Assembly (NCBI GenBank): GCA_963691655.1
Contig: OY829326.1
Location: 12,016,878-12,080,877 of the forward strand
Length of the DNA stretch: 64,000 nucleotides
Direction: 5' to 3'
Source of the DNA: Toxonevra muliebris
Taxonomy: Eukaryota; Arthropoda; Insecta; Diptera; Pallopteridae
The notes beneath the pieces are model-generated. The model made no database searches and was not told where the DNA came from. It worked only from the letters and a program-made list of their open reading frames with translations. Within the stretch, counting starts at the first letter, position 1. Each line of letters begins with the position of its first letter. Of this stretch, positions 37,961-49,584 are shown piece after piece. The position numbers and the translations under genes were made by a program.

Positions 37961-40900
37961 GTCTAGCTTCGATTGACGTACAGATGAAGCATCTTTTCAG
38001 ATATGTCTTCGAAACCTAAAAAACTTGTCTGAAATCCAGATTGATTAGACACTTACATAGCTTCCTTAAAGGCATTTAATTGTCCAAATGGCCTTTAGTA
38101 AATATGAATATTTTCATATGGAAGCTAGTTTAATCTAATCTAATCACAATTTTCTAACAGCAGCCATAAATGTTGTCAGTCTCGATGAGTGAAATGGACG
38201 ACGCGATTAAAAATTATTTGAATGAACTCTGAGCATTTTGCCATTATATTAAAATCATAGTAGAAGACTAAGAAAAATATTAAAATACTATAAAAACGTT
38301 AAAGTAATGTGATTGATGGATGTTGTTGCTGAAAGCACTGTTTCCAATATCTCGATATTCATAAAGCCATTTGGTTATTCTGTCTTTAAAATATCTAACT
38401 ATTACCAAAGGTTTAAGAGAATAGTCTTAAGAAACTTCGATAAGAAAAATATTGGTATAAAGTCGGGTGTTTAAGGCAAGTGATATTTGAATTTTTATGT
38501 CTTAAAAAATCTATGGGTAATTGGTAATGGAAACTATATTGATCCTATTAATATCAGTATATAAATGTGTTCTGCCTGATTGATTACCTAACCCTTGCTG
38601 AATTCAGGAACCCTGGAGTACAATTATGTCACAGTGTATTTTTTATTTACAGGTTCCGAATTTTCGTTTCAATAACTCAATTGTTCTTATCAATTTAACT
38701 TGGCTTTATTCAAATTTGAAAAAATATAATCAGTGATCATCGTTCATTAACGTGTGCTAGCCATTTTTGCTTATTAATAAACTCACTAATTAAAAATTAG
38801 CCTCTCTCAACAAAGTATTTTGTTACAAAAGTAATTAAGGGATTGGCCTTCAATTGAAGGCAGTTACAAAATGCTTGATCAATGTTGGATATGTTCATTT
38901 TTTTAATGCGATAGCTGTATGTACAAGCGTGATATTTTAAGGATAAGTTTTTATCATATCTGCAAAGGTACTGCAAAGTATTTAGATATTAAAACTTTAT
39001 CTCATTTAGATATTAAAACTTTTTACATTTGATGACCTGATTTTATGCACTTTAAAATTACATGTATTACATATTTTACTATTGCTACATTTCTTCTTAT
39101 TGTTTGAGTACACACATACACACACACAACTCATAATATCAGCATTTTATGTGGATGAAATAAAGTAAGTTTTAAAAATTTATGTTGCCGCCAGTCGAGT
39201 CAGCCCAGCGACCACTCTTTTACACAAAGTCACAGTCGCTGAGTTGAAATTGTTTTTCTTTGGATGATGATGTTGATGATTTTTCACTTTTATGTTCTAG
39301 CAGCAGCAATAGCAGCAGTGCGCGACACGCATACATAAAAACGCGAGAAACATGTTGCCAGCAACGAGAAACATTTGTCCAACCAGTAACCAACCAAATA
39401 CCCACATTTACACATACATACCTAGACATAAATCCACATACTTGTATATTTGTAAGACTGTACGTCTTTGGTGCATCCTTGCATGGTAGTTGGTCATTGT
39501 GTTGCCAGCAGTTTGTGGTCATTTGCCGCTGTTACTTGCTGCAGTTTTCTTTTACTGTTTTATTGTAAGAATTTTCAACTTCAGTGGTCTTGACATTTTC
39601 AAGTTGTTTTTGTTGAATTTCTTTGCTTTAGTTTGGAAATAACAGTCACAGGCAAGTTACCAGTACGTGTATCATTTTCTTTTGTTTTCTGTTTACTGTA
39701 ACTGTTTGTAATTGTGGAGTAAATAAAATAAACAGATACTTGCACAAAGTTATTGAATTTCCTTTTTATTGCATTTTTTGCTTTTCTTTTATACATATGA
39801 AAAAAATAAGCGAAAAAGTTTGATCTTGTGTGAGTGAATTATTGAATTGTAGTTTATGTTATAACATAATTGAATTTATTTTGTTTTTTTTTCATTTAAA
39901 ATGTTTACAAAGTTCAATAGCAAAGTTTTACAATAATGTTTTCTGTTTTAATTAGAGAAAAACTTACGGAAAACTTATTTTGCTTTTTTACGGCTAAAAG
40001 CCAGTTTCTTCTTATGTAGGCATCCATTTCTATCGCACTTTTATTTGTTTCCTTACTGTTTATATTTTCTGGTTGGAGACATGGATGCTGCACAAATATT
40101 TTAAATGCAATTCTTCAATTTTTATGATTTTGCAAAAAATAAATATTTGAAATTTGCTTTAAATCTGAGTGCTTTTAATATTACATTGAAAATAAATTAA
40201 TGTTTTAACCACATACAGAACACAACAGACAGCTGCACACAGACAGACAGATAGACCTATACACTTGAATAAACTACACACTTATACATGTGCACATACC
40301 TGTTTTAATGAAAATAAAAAATATAAACTCATATTAAAAGCAAGCCAAAATACCAATACACACATACATACATACACATGCAATAGCAGCAAAACTCTAC
40401 CGCAACGAGTACGAAGTTGCCCAAGAAAGTCAAGTGCACACACATGCGTGTTTTAGTATTATATGTAATGCATGTGTTTGTGTATGTGTGAACATGTTTT
40501 GCTATTGTGTGGTTATTTTGTGAACTTGTGAGTATGTGTGTATGTCTGGATTATCGTAAATACAACTTTATTTTATATTCTTCATTTTTTGCTGTTGTGC
40601 TTTTTTTTTAAGTCGAAAATGTTCTGTAGCTTTATGCACAATCAATGTAAATGTGTACTTTGTGGGTAAATATTTGACCTTAAGCGTAAATTTGTTAAAA
40701 AGCAGAGCAAATTGCTATTTCTATATACTTGTACATACAAAAAAATTTATATATATGTATATAAGTGAATTTTATTTTATTGATTAACTACTATAAAGCT
40801 TGAATTCTCATGCAAACTTGAGCGAACTTTTTTTATTGGCAACAAAAATTGAAGAGTAAAGAAAATACATACAATTTGAGGCGTTTCATTTTCTGAACTT

Positions 40901-41782
40901 TTATGCATACAGGATTCGCACAAGTGTTAATAAAAATAATGTATAGCATTTATTGTGGTGATGGTGTTGGTGGTGGAAATGATGAAGACTGCGTGGGCCA
41001 GGGACAGAGAACGAGATATAAAGGCGTACTGTGTGAAATTAATAATCCGTAAAACGAAACTGAAATACAGTGAAAAATTGAGAGAAATTAAGTTTTTATC
41101 CATATTCTAAAAATAAAAGCGTTGAAAGTTCACTAAAAAATAAGAGGTCGGTTTAAGGCGACTTTTATATGCGGTTTTGAACGCATTTATTAGTGAATTA
41201 GGGAATTCTATTCATTAATTGAAATTTTGCAAATAATGTTTAGAAAATGAATGATGTTTGGCTAAACTATTTCAGTAGTTTAATATCTCGCCATTATTGA
41301 TGAGTTTAGTTGCGTTGACTAGACATACAAAATGTTTATAGAAGCAGATTGAGTCAAAGTGAAAAGTTTCTGCACTGTGCTCTATTTTAATTTAAAAAAC
41401 TCGATGTGAAATTGAAAAAATACTTTATCAAGACAAAATTTTTTAGTCTTATTGATAAAACATGCCCTGTTCCCGTTCAATATTATATCTTTTATTCCTT
41501 CTTTTGAGAATGTAGCAATTTGTAACGCGCCATCTGGTAATCATGGTCAATTAATGCTGTAGTGTTTTTAGATTTATTGCCATTTAAATAAGTCTACAAA
41601 AAACCGATAATAACTTCTATTCCCCACTAATTTTTAAACTTTTTAAAATTAGTTCCAGTACAAAAATTTCAAAGTAAAGAAAGTGCTGAACTTCACTAAT
41701 CCTGAAATTGCCCAGTTGCCCTTCTTTATCAAAATTGGAAGACAAACCCCTAATCCAAGATAACTGGATGAATTTTATAGCA
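37961..41782. other. Non-coding, possible regulatory DNA
   Basis: About 39,190-39,560 is less AT-rich and has CAG and GATGATG runs. Open frames of 102 and 100 codons overlap there on opposite strands with no splice signals or motifs. Many CACATACATA runs occur at 40,200-40,540. Confidence 0.45.
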
Positions 41783-41795
41783 TAGTGCAATTAAA
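41783..41795. repeat. 5' target-site duplication of the SINE
   Basis: TAGTGCAATTAAA directly precedes the SINE head; the identical 13-mer follows its (TAG)n tail. Confidence 0.8.
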
Positions 41796-42116
41796 TTGTG
41801 GTCGCCGTAGCCTAGTGGTTAGTGTTTTGAACTGCTACGCAGAGGTGCCCGAATTCATATCTCGGCACGCTCAAAAATCAAAAATAGAAAATAAAAATTT
41901 TTCTACACGGGACCACCTCTTGGCTGGCAATGGCAAACCTGCAAGAGTACAAAAATGCCTATGAAAAGCTTTTCACTTCGCCGTTCGGATTCGGCATAAA
42001 ACTGTAGGTCCCTTCCATTTGTGTATAAAAATAACTCACATAACATGAATGGATGCGAAAAGCTCGGCCTTGGCCCTCAAAGGACTGTTGTGCCATAATA
42101 GTAGTAGTAGTAGTAG
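41796..42116 (+). mobile_element. tRNA-derived SINE with 13-bp target-site duplication and (TAG)n tail
   Basis: The head reads GTCGCCGTAGCCTAGTGGTT (A-box-like TAGCCTAGTGG), followed some 35 bp later by a decayed B box. The middle has GCAATGGCAAACC. The 3' part has CGCCGTTCGGATTCGGC then AAAACTGTAGGTCCC, and the copy ends in about eight TAG units. TAGTGCAATTAAA occurs at 41,783-41,795 and again at 42,117-42,129, a 13-bp direct repeat that fixes both ends and shows LINE-type target-primed insertion. The length is about 321 bp. Open frames here are by-products of the element. Confidence 0.8.
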
Positions 42117-42129
42117 TAGTGCAATTAAA
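42117..42129. repeat. 3' target-site duplication of the SINE
   Basis: The identical copy of the 13-mer that precedes the SINE. Its first three bases could equally be the last TAG unit. Confidence 0.8.
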
Positions 42130-43319
42130 GGGAGAACAGCAATGACTGGAAATTTGATGCACATAGATCTCAGACCTTCATCAAAATACGTATTCATTGT
42201 GAACTTTAAACTATGCAGTCACTGGCTTGGTGGGAAAAGCGACGTTGATTTAACGGCGAATGAGAACTTGTTGATTGGTTTTGGTCATCTCAATAAAATT
42301 TCACCTGCCGCCTGTGAATGCATGTACTGGAGTTGGCAGGGTCAAGTGTAGTCAGGTCTCTCGAACTATTGCCATGCCCAACTCCTATAAAACATTAATA
42401 TAAAAATGCCTCATTTTGGGTAGTTTTAATTATTTGAGGAGTTATTTTTAAGCAGTTATGTAATCAAATACAGCATTAATATAGATTCAAAAACTAAACT
42501 AAAAATATAAAAATTTGAAATCATAAAATTAGGTATGTAAATTCATAAGTAATAACAAAATAATGTGGGAAGCTTACAATACTTCAGTTGCATCAGAATT
42601 ATCTAAATTTGCGTTTGTATCCATGGAGTTAACTCCAAGCATTTTTAATACTTCCGGATAAATCGATTTTCTATCTGAAATTTTTGGCAAAAATCACGAA
42701 TATGTAATTTTGAGATCAGAAGAAATCAATAAAATATTTAAAGTCCTTATTCATAGATTCTTGTAAGCAATGCGCAGAACACAATCGAAAAATAGTATCC
42801 ACGCATGTAGTATCGATAAGCCAAATGTTAAAGACTCTTTTTTGATGGATCTTAATAACATAAAATCAATATTATTAAACTCTTTACTTATTGTATCACA
42901 TAAATAGCATTTAAAAGTTTATTTTGTATCAGTTCCGTGAAGTGAGCTCAATAAAAAAGTAAATTCCTTCAAATTTAAATAGAAATTGATACTCCCAAAT
43001 ACAATATTACAATATTACAATATACAAATTTTTGAATATTTAAGAGGGATTAACTTAAGCCCAGAGAAGAAATTAAAGCCCAAATTTAGAAACAGCATCT
43101 TCAAATTTAGTAAAAACATGGGCCATGGCTGCCCTAAATATAAAAAACGTTTTTTTTTTTAATTGACTTTGAAATTTAAAAAAAAACTCTCTCAAACCAT
43201 ATTTATAGGGTTACTTTGGACCCATGTATTTTCCTAATGTAAATATGGAATGTTCCAAAATTTCAAGAATATAGTAGATATATCCTTGGTTTTAAAACTG
43301 TATCAGAATTTTATCAAAC
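42130..43319. other. Non-coding flank between SINE and LINE relic
   Basis: No gene. The open frame entering from the SINE ends at 42,351; its second half shows no recognised protein. Confidence 0.45.
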
Positions 43320-43840
43320 TCTTCAAATTAAAAAAATCTATTTTGGCCACGCGCTTCATATAAGCGGCGCGGTTCGAATAGAATAACTTCCTGGAGTGTC
43401 TTTTTCATTTGCTCAACATGACCCAGCCAGCGACCCAACCGTTGGATTTTTATACGCTTGACTATGTCAGTCTGAGCATACAGCTCATGGTTCCATCGTT
43501 TTCGATGCACGGCGACCATGTATATTGGACCATAAATCTTTCGAAATGAATTCTTCTCAAATGATACCAAGAGTTTTTCATCATAAGTCGTCTTTGTCCA
43601 CGTCCCAGCATAGTAAAACTGAACGAGAAGGATGAGGGACTTATACAGCGTTGATTTCGTCCGTCGAGAGGGACCTCTGGTTTTCAATTGCCTAATCAGC
43701 CCATGAAAACGCGTTTTGGTAAGAGTTAATCATCGGTTGATCTCAAGCCTGATATTGTTGTTGTTCCTGAATTCTGAATATACGAAACACTTGACAATAT
43801 TGAATGCATAATTGTCCGTAATAATATTTTCCGGTCTTAA
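43320..43840 (-). mobile_element. Non-LTR retrotransposon relic, ORF2 C-terminal region
   Basis: The minus-strand frame 43,687-43,328 gives TRGPSRRTKSTLYKSLI, a degenerate LLYGxETWTxT motif (FYYAGTWTKTTYDEKLL), FEKNSFRKIYGPIY, WNHELYAQTDIVKRIKIQRL and RWLGHVEQM. These are the standard blocks after the reverse-transcriptase domain in one large insect LINE group. Just upstream (to about 43,760) a shifted frame reads EINRRLTLTKTRFHGLIRQL, in line with the same protein. The N-terminal domains are absent. Confidence 0.8.
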
Positions 43841-44536
43841 ACAGCTTAGGAGGCACGCTAACTACACTCGTTGCCTTTTTGTTGTTCAGTGGAGCCATAG
43901 CTGTTAAGACCTCGGTGGGGGAAGGTCAAAAAACCTCGTCAGTGTTTGGCGCTTCTGAAATAGCTCTCTAGTGAAAGAATTATCGCGGTCATCGCAATCT
44001 TTGTTAGAAGAACTTAATGCTATAGTATATTTATTCGATAGTAGAGATCACTAAAAAAGATTATAAAATGGATTTTCTCTCCGACCCAGATAGAATGTAT
44101 CAAATTTTTGGAAATAAACAGGACTCACTGAAATGTAGGAGGGGAAAGAAGCACTCTTTTAAACTTAATAAAAATAAATCATACCCCACAACGAATCTAC
44201 CCTTATCATTCGAATGTACATAAATAACTCGCGAGCAACAATAAAGTTATTTGTAGTATAAAACCGCACACGTAAAGTTCAGTGGCATTTAAATTAAGAA
44301 TTGTGTTACTTTTTTGTTGTTGTTGCTTTTAATAAACCTCGCGAATTATTGTTATTATTTCTTTTATAATGCTGGCCAATTATGTAATGTACGCATGCAG
44401 GCGTTAAATAGAAAGCGCTAGCCGCGAAATTAGGTCAGTTGCATAAAATATCAATTACGCTGAACATTCATTCCTCATTTTGTTTCGGGCTATATTTAAC
44501 GTAGATTTAGCATAGATTACAAATGCAAAAAAATTG

Positions 44537-44554
44537 TTTTTTTTTTTTTTTTTG
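44537..44554. repeat. Poly(T) run of 18
   Basis: Uninterrupted T tract in non-coding sequence. It may be the reversed tail of an old retroelement, but no element body was recognised. Confidence 0.85.
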
Positions 44555-45392
44555 AGTTTTTGGGGAGAGAGTTTGTATAATTTTTAAATAACTAGATAAT
44601 AAAATTAAATATTATTTTTTGTATTTCATTTCATTTGACTTAATGTGTAGACAAACGCAATATTTAGGCTCGCAAAAAAGGAAAACGTAACAAAATGAGT
44701 ACTCGTTTAGTCCCTAGAGTGTTTTTTATGAGCACCCATTAAAAACCAATTCAATATTCAACCCCAAAAATTAACCCAAGCGATGGTTTTAGCTTTCGCT
44801 CGATATGTCTATGATGTTGATGTTTTTTGTTTTTGTCTATGAAAATAAACGTTTGAGTGAGCAACTTGTACAATATGCCGTAAATGTACTAGGAAGCTGT
44901 TAGTCGAAAATTCGTTCGCTAATGGCACACATTTGCTCCTCAGCCAAATGACATCACGCCTCTTCCCCCTCCTTGATTATTAGGAACCTAACGCTTCTAC
45001 TAGTACATAGAGCAGCAATGCATGGACCTCACTCTGTTATGTTGAAATAGCGCAGGCACTAAGTGTCTATGAGTATTTGCTAGATTCCTTAGCTCTTTTG
45101 TGTAACTGCGGATATGCGAGTGTGTAAATTTCCTACCATTCCGAAAATTGTATTTGTTTTAACAGTTCTCCTTTTTTCCTCTCTGTCCCTCTCTGTGTAT
45201 ATGTGTGCATACGTGCGTGCGTGCTTTTCTTATGAACTAATTTTCATGCGTTGTATTTCTTGTTTTCATTTTCTCTTGTCTGTTTTCGTTTTCCACTGTA
45301 GATGTTTTATAGCTTAAGGGCTCTGCTGACTGCTGCTTCAGTTTATTATTATTATTCTTGTTCTTGCTGTTTTTGTTTTGGAATTTACCCAA

Positions 45393-45425
45393 TTCCGGAT
45401 ATCAGTTTTTATTCCGGATATCATT
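45393..45425. repeat. Paired direct repeat ATTCCGGATATCA
   Basis: Two identical 13-mers whose starts are about 18 bp apart. Each contains CCGGATAT, an ETS-like core. It may be a binding-site pair; the function is not shown. Confidence 0.5.
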
Positions 45426-47394
45426 CTCATTGAAAAGAATATAATGCGATTTGAGATTTGCTATTTGTTGTTGTTTATTTATTTATTTTTTTTATATATA
45501 ATTCCACAATCCTGTTAGCGAAATGAAACGCGTCAAGTGAAAAGCAGATTATAAAATAAACTTAATTTTTTCGGTTTCTTAAAATTTGTTGTTATTGCTA
45601 TTGTTGTTGTTAGCCATTTCCATATTCATTTTCATTGAAATCGATTCGGATTTCTCGCCCCGAAATCGTTATTATTATTACCAAAGTTCACGCATAGCAT
45701 ACAAAAATTATGTAAGTATAATTTAGAGGAAACGATTTTTTCTTATTTATGTATTACAAAATTTTGTTTAAATTTCTGGGTGATTATTTCTATTTCTGTT
45801 TATACATATAAGTAAGAAGAAATTCTAATAAATTTATTTATCGTTAGTAAAGAAGACTGTAAGTGGTGGCGCATCTACATATGCATATCAAGTATATTAA
45901 TAATTAGTGAATCCGGGCCACAAATTGCAACAAAAACAAACCACATGTAAAAAATTAAGTATATGAGCGTTGGCTTGTATATAAAACTGAAGGACGGAGA
46001 AAGAGCAGTGAGACGAGCTCAAGTATTGATTCCTTTCCTTGGAAGAAATTTCGATGTCGGCAGCAACCGGTTCCAATATATGCAAGTACACTGTTTCATT
46101 AACTTTTCCCATTTGGTATATTCATTGTCTCTCAGTATTGGCTAGCAATACACGAAGTTTTTTAAATTATTTTTAATATTTATCAGTAAATGAAGGTATC
46201 AACTAACGATTTCACTCTTGTACCTATAACCGAATACCTGGGTCTCTTTTACAACTTTAAAGGCGAAATTATACGTGATGTTAGTGGGTTCGTTGGGATT
46301 CGTTGTATAAATATTTAGTCGGTTTCAAGCTTTTAGTAGCCTTTTAAGTAGAGTTCAATCGAACGTCCATTCTTTGGCCGAAACCGAACCGAACTTCAGC
46401 CAATATTTAATGTTCAGCCGACGAACATTTGAACAAATTGAATTTTCCTCAGGCAAAAAATAAATTAATACTATTTTACTTTTTAAATGATAAATTTGGC
46501 CCAATTTGTATTTATTTAAATTATAATATCTTTTTTTTTTATAATAGTATCACGTTTTAAATCAATAGCCGTTGACTTAGAAAAAACAAACACTTTTTTT
46601 ATAATTCATTGGATACAAAATACATATTACTAATCAAAGTTACATAACTGTATATTACGTAAAGATAAAAATTTGTTAGCATTTGTACTAAGTAATCGGC
46701 ATCTCCTATCTTCATAATGTTGGCCTACAGAGTTGCTCACTTGCAACACTAGATGGAGAAGCGGAAAGATACTTGGTTGTAGTTATTTTAAACCAGAAAT
46801 TGGGATTGTGGTGCCAATATTCTTGTGTTCGGTTATTGTTCGACCAATTTTTGGCCGAACCGAAGACTAGAAATGGTTGAAAATCGACTTGAATGAGAAG
46901 CCCTGACAAAAATTTCGTCAATTGAGTAGACATTATTGACATTGTTACTTTTATGTAGCCTACTGAAATTAAAATTTAGCATAAATAGCCTATTATAATT
47001 TCAAAAAAATTACGAAACATTTGTGAACCCTCAGGTATGCTGGTTGTTGAGTAGAGAGAGTAAATCTGGTTTTTGACATAAGTGTTAAAAATATATATTT
47101 TGACAAAAATAAGCTCAGTTTTGGCTCTTAATTTCTATTCTCAGCAAGAGTAGATTAGGGAATAGATCGTGCAAGAGTAAACTTCGGTTTGAACTCTACA
47201 ATGTTTGGTCGAAAATGAACTGCGAGTTGAGTACGGAAGTATACTCAATATTACAGAATCATTTAAACTTTCCGGCGAAGACAAAGATTTTTAAGTTGGG
47301 AGCTCTAGCGATCTAAGGATAATAGCTAATCTTCAATTTTAGGTTAAGATAGCCATATTCAGAGAGAATAAAATGGTTTCTAAAGCTTTGTAAA

Positions 47395-47815
47395 TACAGT
47401 GTCTTGCAAAATTATAAGGTCAACCCTTAACATACAAAAAAGTTTCTGTGGCAAAGAAGTTTAAACAAAATATGCTGGGCATTGATAACAGACATTGATG
47501 TGAAAATTCAGGTACATCTTTATTGTCCTTATTTGAGAGCGTTTCGAACCTAATCAAAACAAACTGGTTTTCATACCTAATTAGTCCTTGCAAAAGTATA
47601 AGGTCAATTTGAAAACATGGAGACAAAAAGTATATAGTTTTAAATTAATAATTTATTTGTTTTCCATTTTAATTTATGACATTAAATAACCTATTTTTCA
47701 TTGATTTTGCCAAATTTTTAAATGTCGCTGATGGCGCAGTTTTTTTTTTAAATATTAGGCAAAGGAAAAACATCGAATTTAAAATGTTGACCTTATATTT
47801 TTGCAAGACACTGTA
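47395..47815. mobile_element. MITE with ~30-bp terminal inverted repeats at TA, Tc1/mariner type
   Basis: The left end reads TACAGTGTCTTGCAAAA then TTATAAGGTCAAC. The right end is its reverse complement (GTTGACCTTATA, then TTTTTGCAAGACACTGTA) with about one mismatch. The outermost TA on each side fits a TA target duplication. The body is 421 bp with no transposase. A third copy of the end motif, CTTGCAAAAGTATAAGGTCAA, sits inside at about 47,586-47,606 in the left orientation, so the element has a repeated subterminal block. Confidence 0.8.
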
Positions 47816-48144
47816 TATTTGATATTTTCTCTAAGTCATAGGCTAGACATTGAGTTTCAAGCCATATGAATGTTAACATTGAATGCAAAGATGCATGAGA
47901 TGATTTAATGAGGCAAGGTTTGGCAATCTATTGCAATTCTTAAAGAAAGGTTAAGTCGGTTATTCTCTTTCACTTCTTCAGATTTGTTGATCGAAGTTAG
48001 AAGAAACTTTTACCTGCGCTCCAACTATCAGGTGTTTACTTATTTATAGCCATTGCCTGACTTACTGTAGTACTTACCGAACAATAGGAGGAAAACTTGC
48101 GGCCAGTCATTGTATTTTGGATTGACTTTATGCCACAACCAGAC

Positions 48145-48560
48145 TTAGTACATTTCGCAAATCCGTGATTCAAAATTATCACAGAGGTTATATACCCTTG
48201 AAACCAAAGCATTGTATTGATTAGAAAAGGAAGATGAAGAAGATGAATGAATAAATAAGGAAAAGAAGATGTATATTGAAAAGTATCGATGAACATTCAC
48301 TTTGAATTTGGCAAAATCATAAATCTCAGGAAAAATATTTAGAGGGAGCTTATTCCACAAAAGAGTAAAGCTTCTGTCCCATAACTGCGGTACTTGATAA
48401 TGTAGGAAACTCCTTTTTGAAATTAGTGCAAGTGGATTTATTTGTTGATGATCGTTCTGTTTTCCGTGATCGACACATGTTAAGGCGTCAGAAAAAAAGA
48501 GATTACCGGTTACTTTGATCACGATTTTGAAGGGGTGAAAATGTGCCAAGATCAATTAAG
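48145..48560 (-). mobile_element. LINE ORF2 C-terminal relic
   Basis: The minus-strand frame 48,555-48,145 contains SKRSFLHYQVPQLWDRSFTL, then LWNKLPLNIF and FAKFKVNVHRYF. The order resembles the extreme C-terminus of LINE ORF2 proteins (L-W-N-x-L-P ... F-K-x-x-L/V-x-x-Y/F). No reverse-transcriptase core was seen nearby. It is therefore a short, old fragment, and the rest of the open frame may be chance. Confidence 0.55.
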
Positions 48561-48973
48561 TCTTTGTAGTGTTCCCTAATTTCCTAATTTTAAATTAAGA
48601 ATTAATCCAATTTTTTTGATACTTTCAGGTGGTGTAGATCCGTTGAAGTTAAATGTTTCTTACACTGCTTCAGAAACCAAGACGCTTGCTTGCCTGCATT
48701 TTTCGTTACTCCACATGAATGACCCAAGAACATTAAATTGAATGGGCATCAAAAGAATATTAAAAATATAAAAATTATTATGATTTCGCAATATCCACCC
48801 TACCCATAATCAAGGGGTTAAGTGGGATTTACTCAGCTCTAACTGCGAAACCCTACTGGGAGATTTATTTTTGGAATTTTTGATGAGTGTGCCATCACAG
48901 CTAAGAGTACCTACAGCAAGTAGCTATAATATCAAAAAGATAATAATTCTTGTTTATTCAACTTAAGTTTACT

Positions 48974-49584
48974 TAGCTTATTCAACTTATAAATTTTATT
49001 TACTCTACCTTCATAACAACCTTATCTGTCAATATGGTGATAAAACATCACCTCTATAAGCTTGATTGATTACGTTGGTTTTCCTCTCAATCTCCAAAGA
49101 GCTAGGTCATTTGGACAGGTTTATGAATGACAAATGGTGTTGTTATCCGAAAACGGGAGCAGACTTTCAGGACTACCAGATCTGGAAGCTTTACTTAATC
49201 TTACGACGAAGTGTTTGTCAACTAAAATAAATTTAAGATGTTGTTGAAAATGGATGTAAATTTAACAACTTTGGTGCATCCACAACATCTATTCTAGATT
49301 CTATAATATTGGCAAATTCAATGAATAAATGAAGTTGGTTTTTTATGGAATACTCACTATTTGATAATTCCTAAAACCTAAGTACACAAAACGAAATCTG
49401 AACGTCAAACAAATACAACAAGAATATGTTGTAAATGAGTAAAATTTCGAAAATATAATTTTTCTTGTTCATTGTTGTCGTTATAGTTTATTCAACTTAA
49501 ACAATTTTATTGACCTTTTGTTAATAAGAACCTTAACTGTCAACATAATGATAAAACGTCGCCACTGCAACTTGATTTATTATG
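48974..49584. repeat. Diverged direct repeat (~100 bp, 510 bp apart)
   Basis: TAGCTTATTCAACTTA at 48,974 onward and TAGTTTATTCAACTTA at 49,484 onward open two stretches of about 100 bp. They align along their length, including AACCTTAXCTGTCAA, TGATAAAAC and CTTGATT blocks, at roughly three quarters identity by eye. This is an old local duplication or two copies of one repeat. Confidence 0.6.

Larger units (their letters stand above)
43841..47394. other. Non-coding
   Basis: TTG/TTA-rich runs occur at about 44,300-44,360 and 45,340-45,620. Imperfect GGCCGAACCGAA motifs lie at about 46,370-46,430 and 46,830-46,870. No exon was seen. Confidence 0.45.

Noticed and set aside
39220..39568. Overlapping 102- and 100-codon open frames on opposite strands
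   Set aside because: The protein on each strand reflects CAG/CCA-rich low complexity. There is no motif, no splice context and no neighbour to join.
41959..42351. Open frames of 67 and 100 codons
   Set aside because: They lie mostly within the SINE and its (TAG)n tail; the serine or threonine runs are the translated repeat.
48036..48296. 86-codon minus frame as a separate gene
   Set aside because: It overlaps the LINE tail frame at 48,145-48,555 and has no recognisable content.
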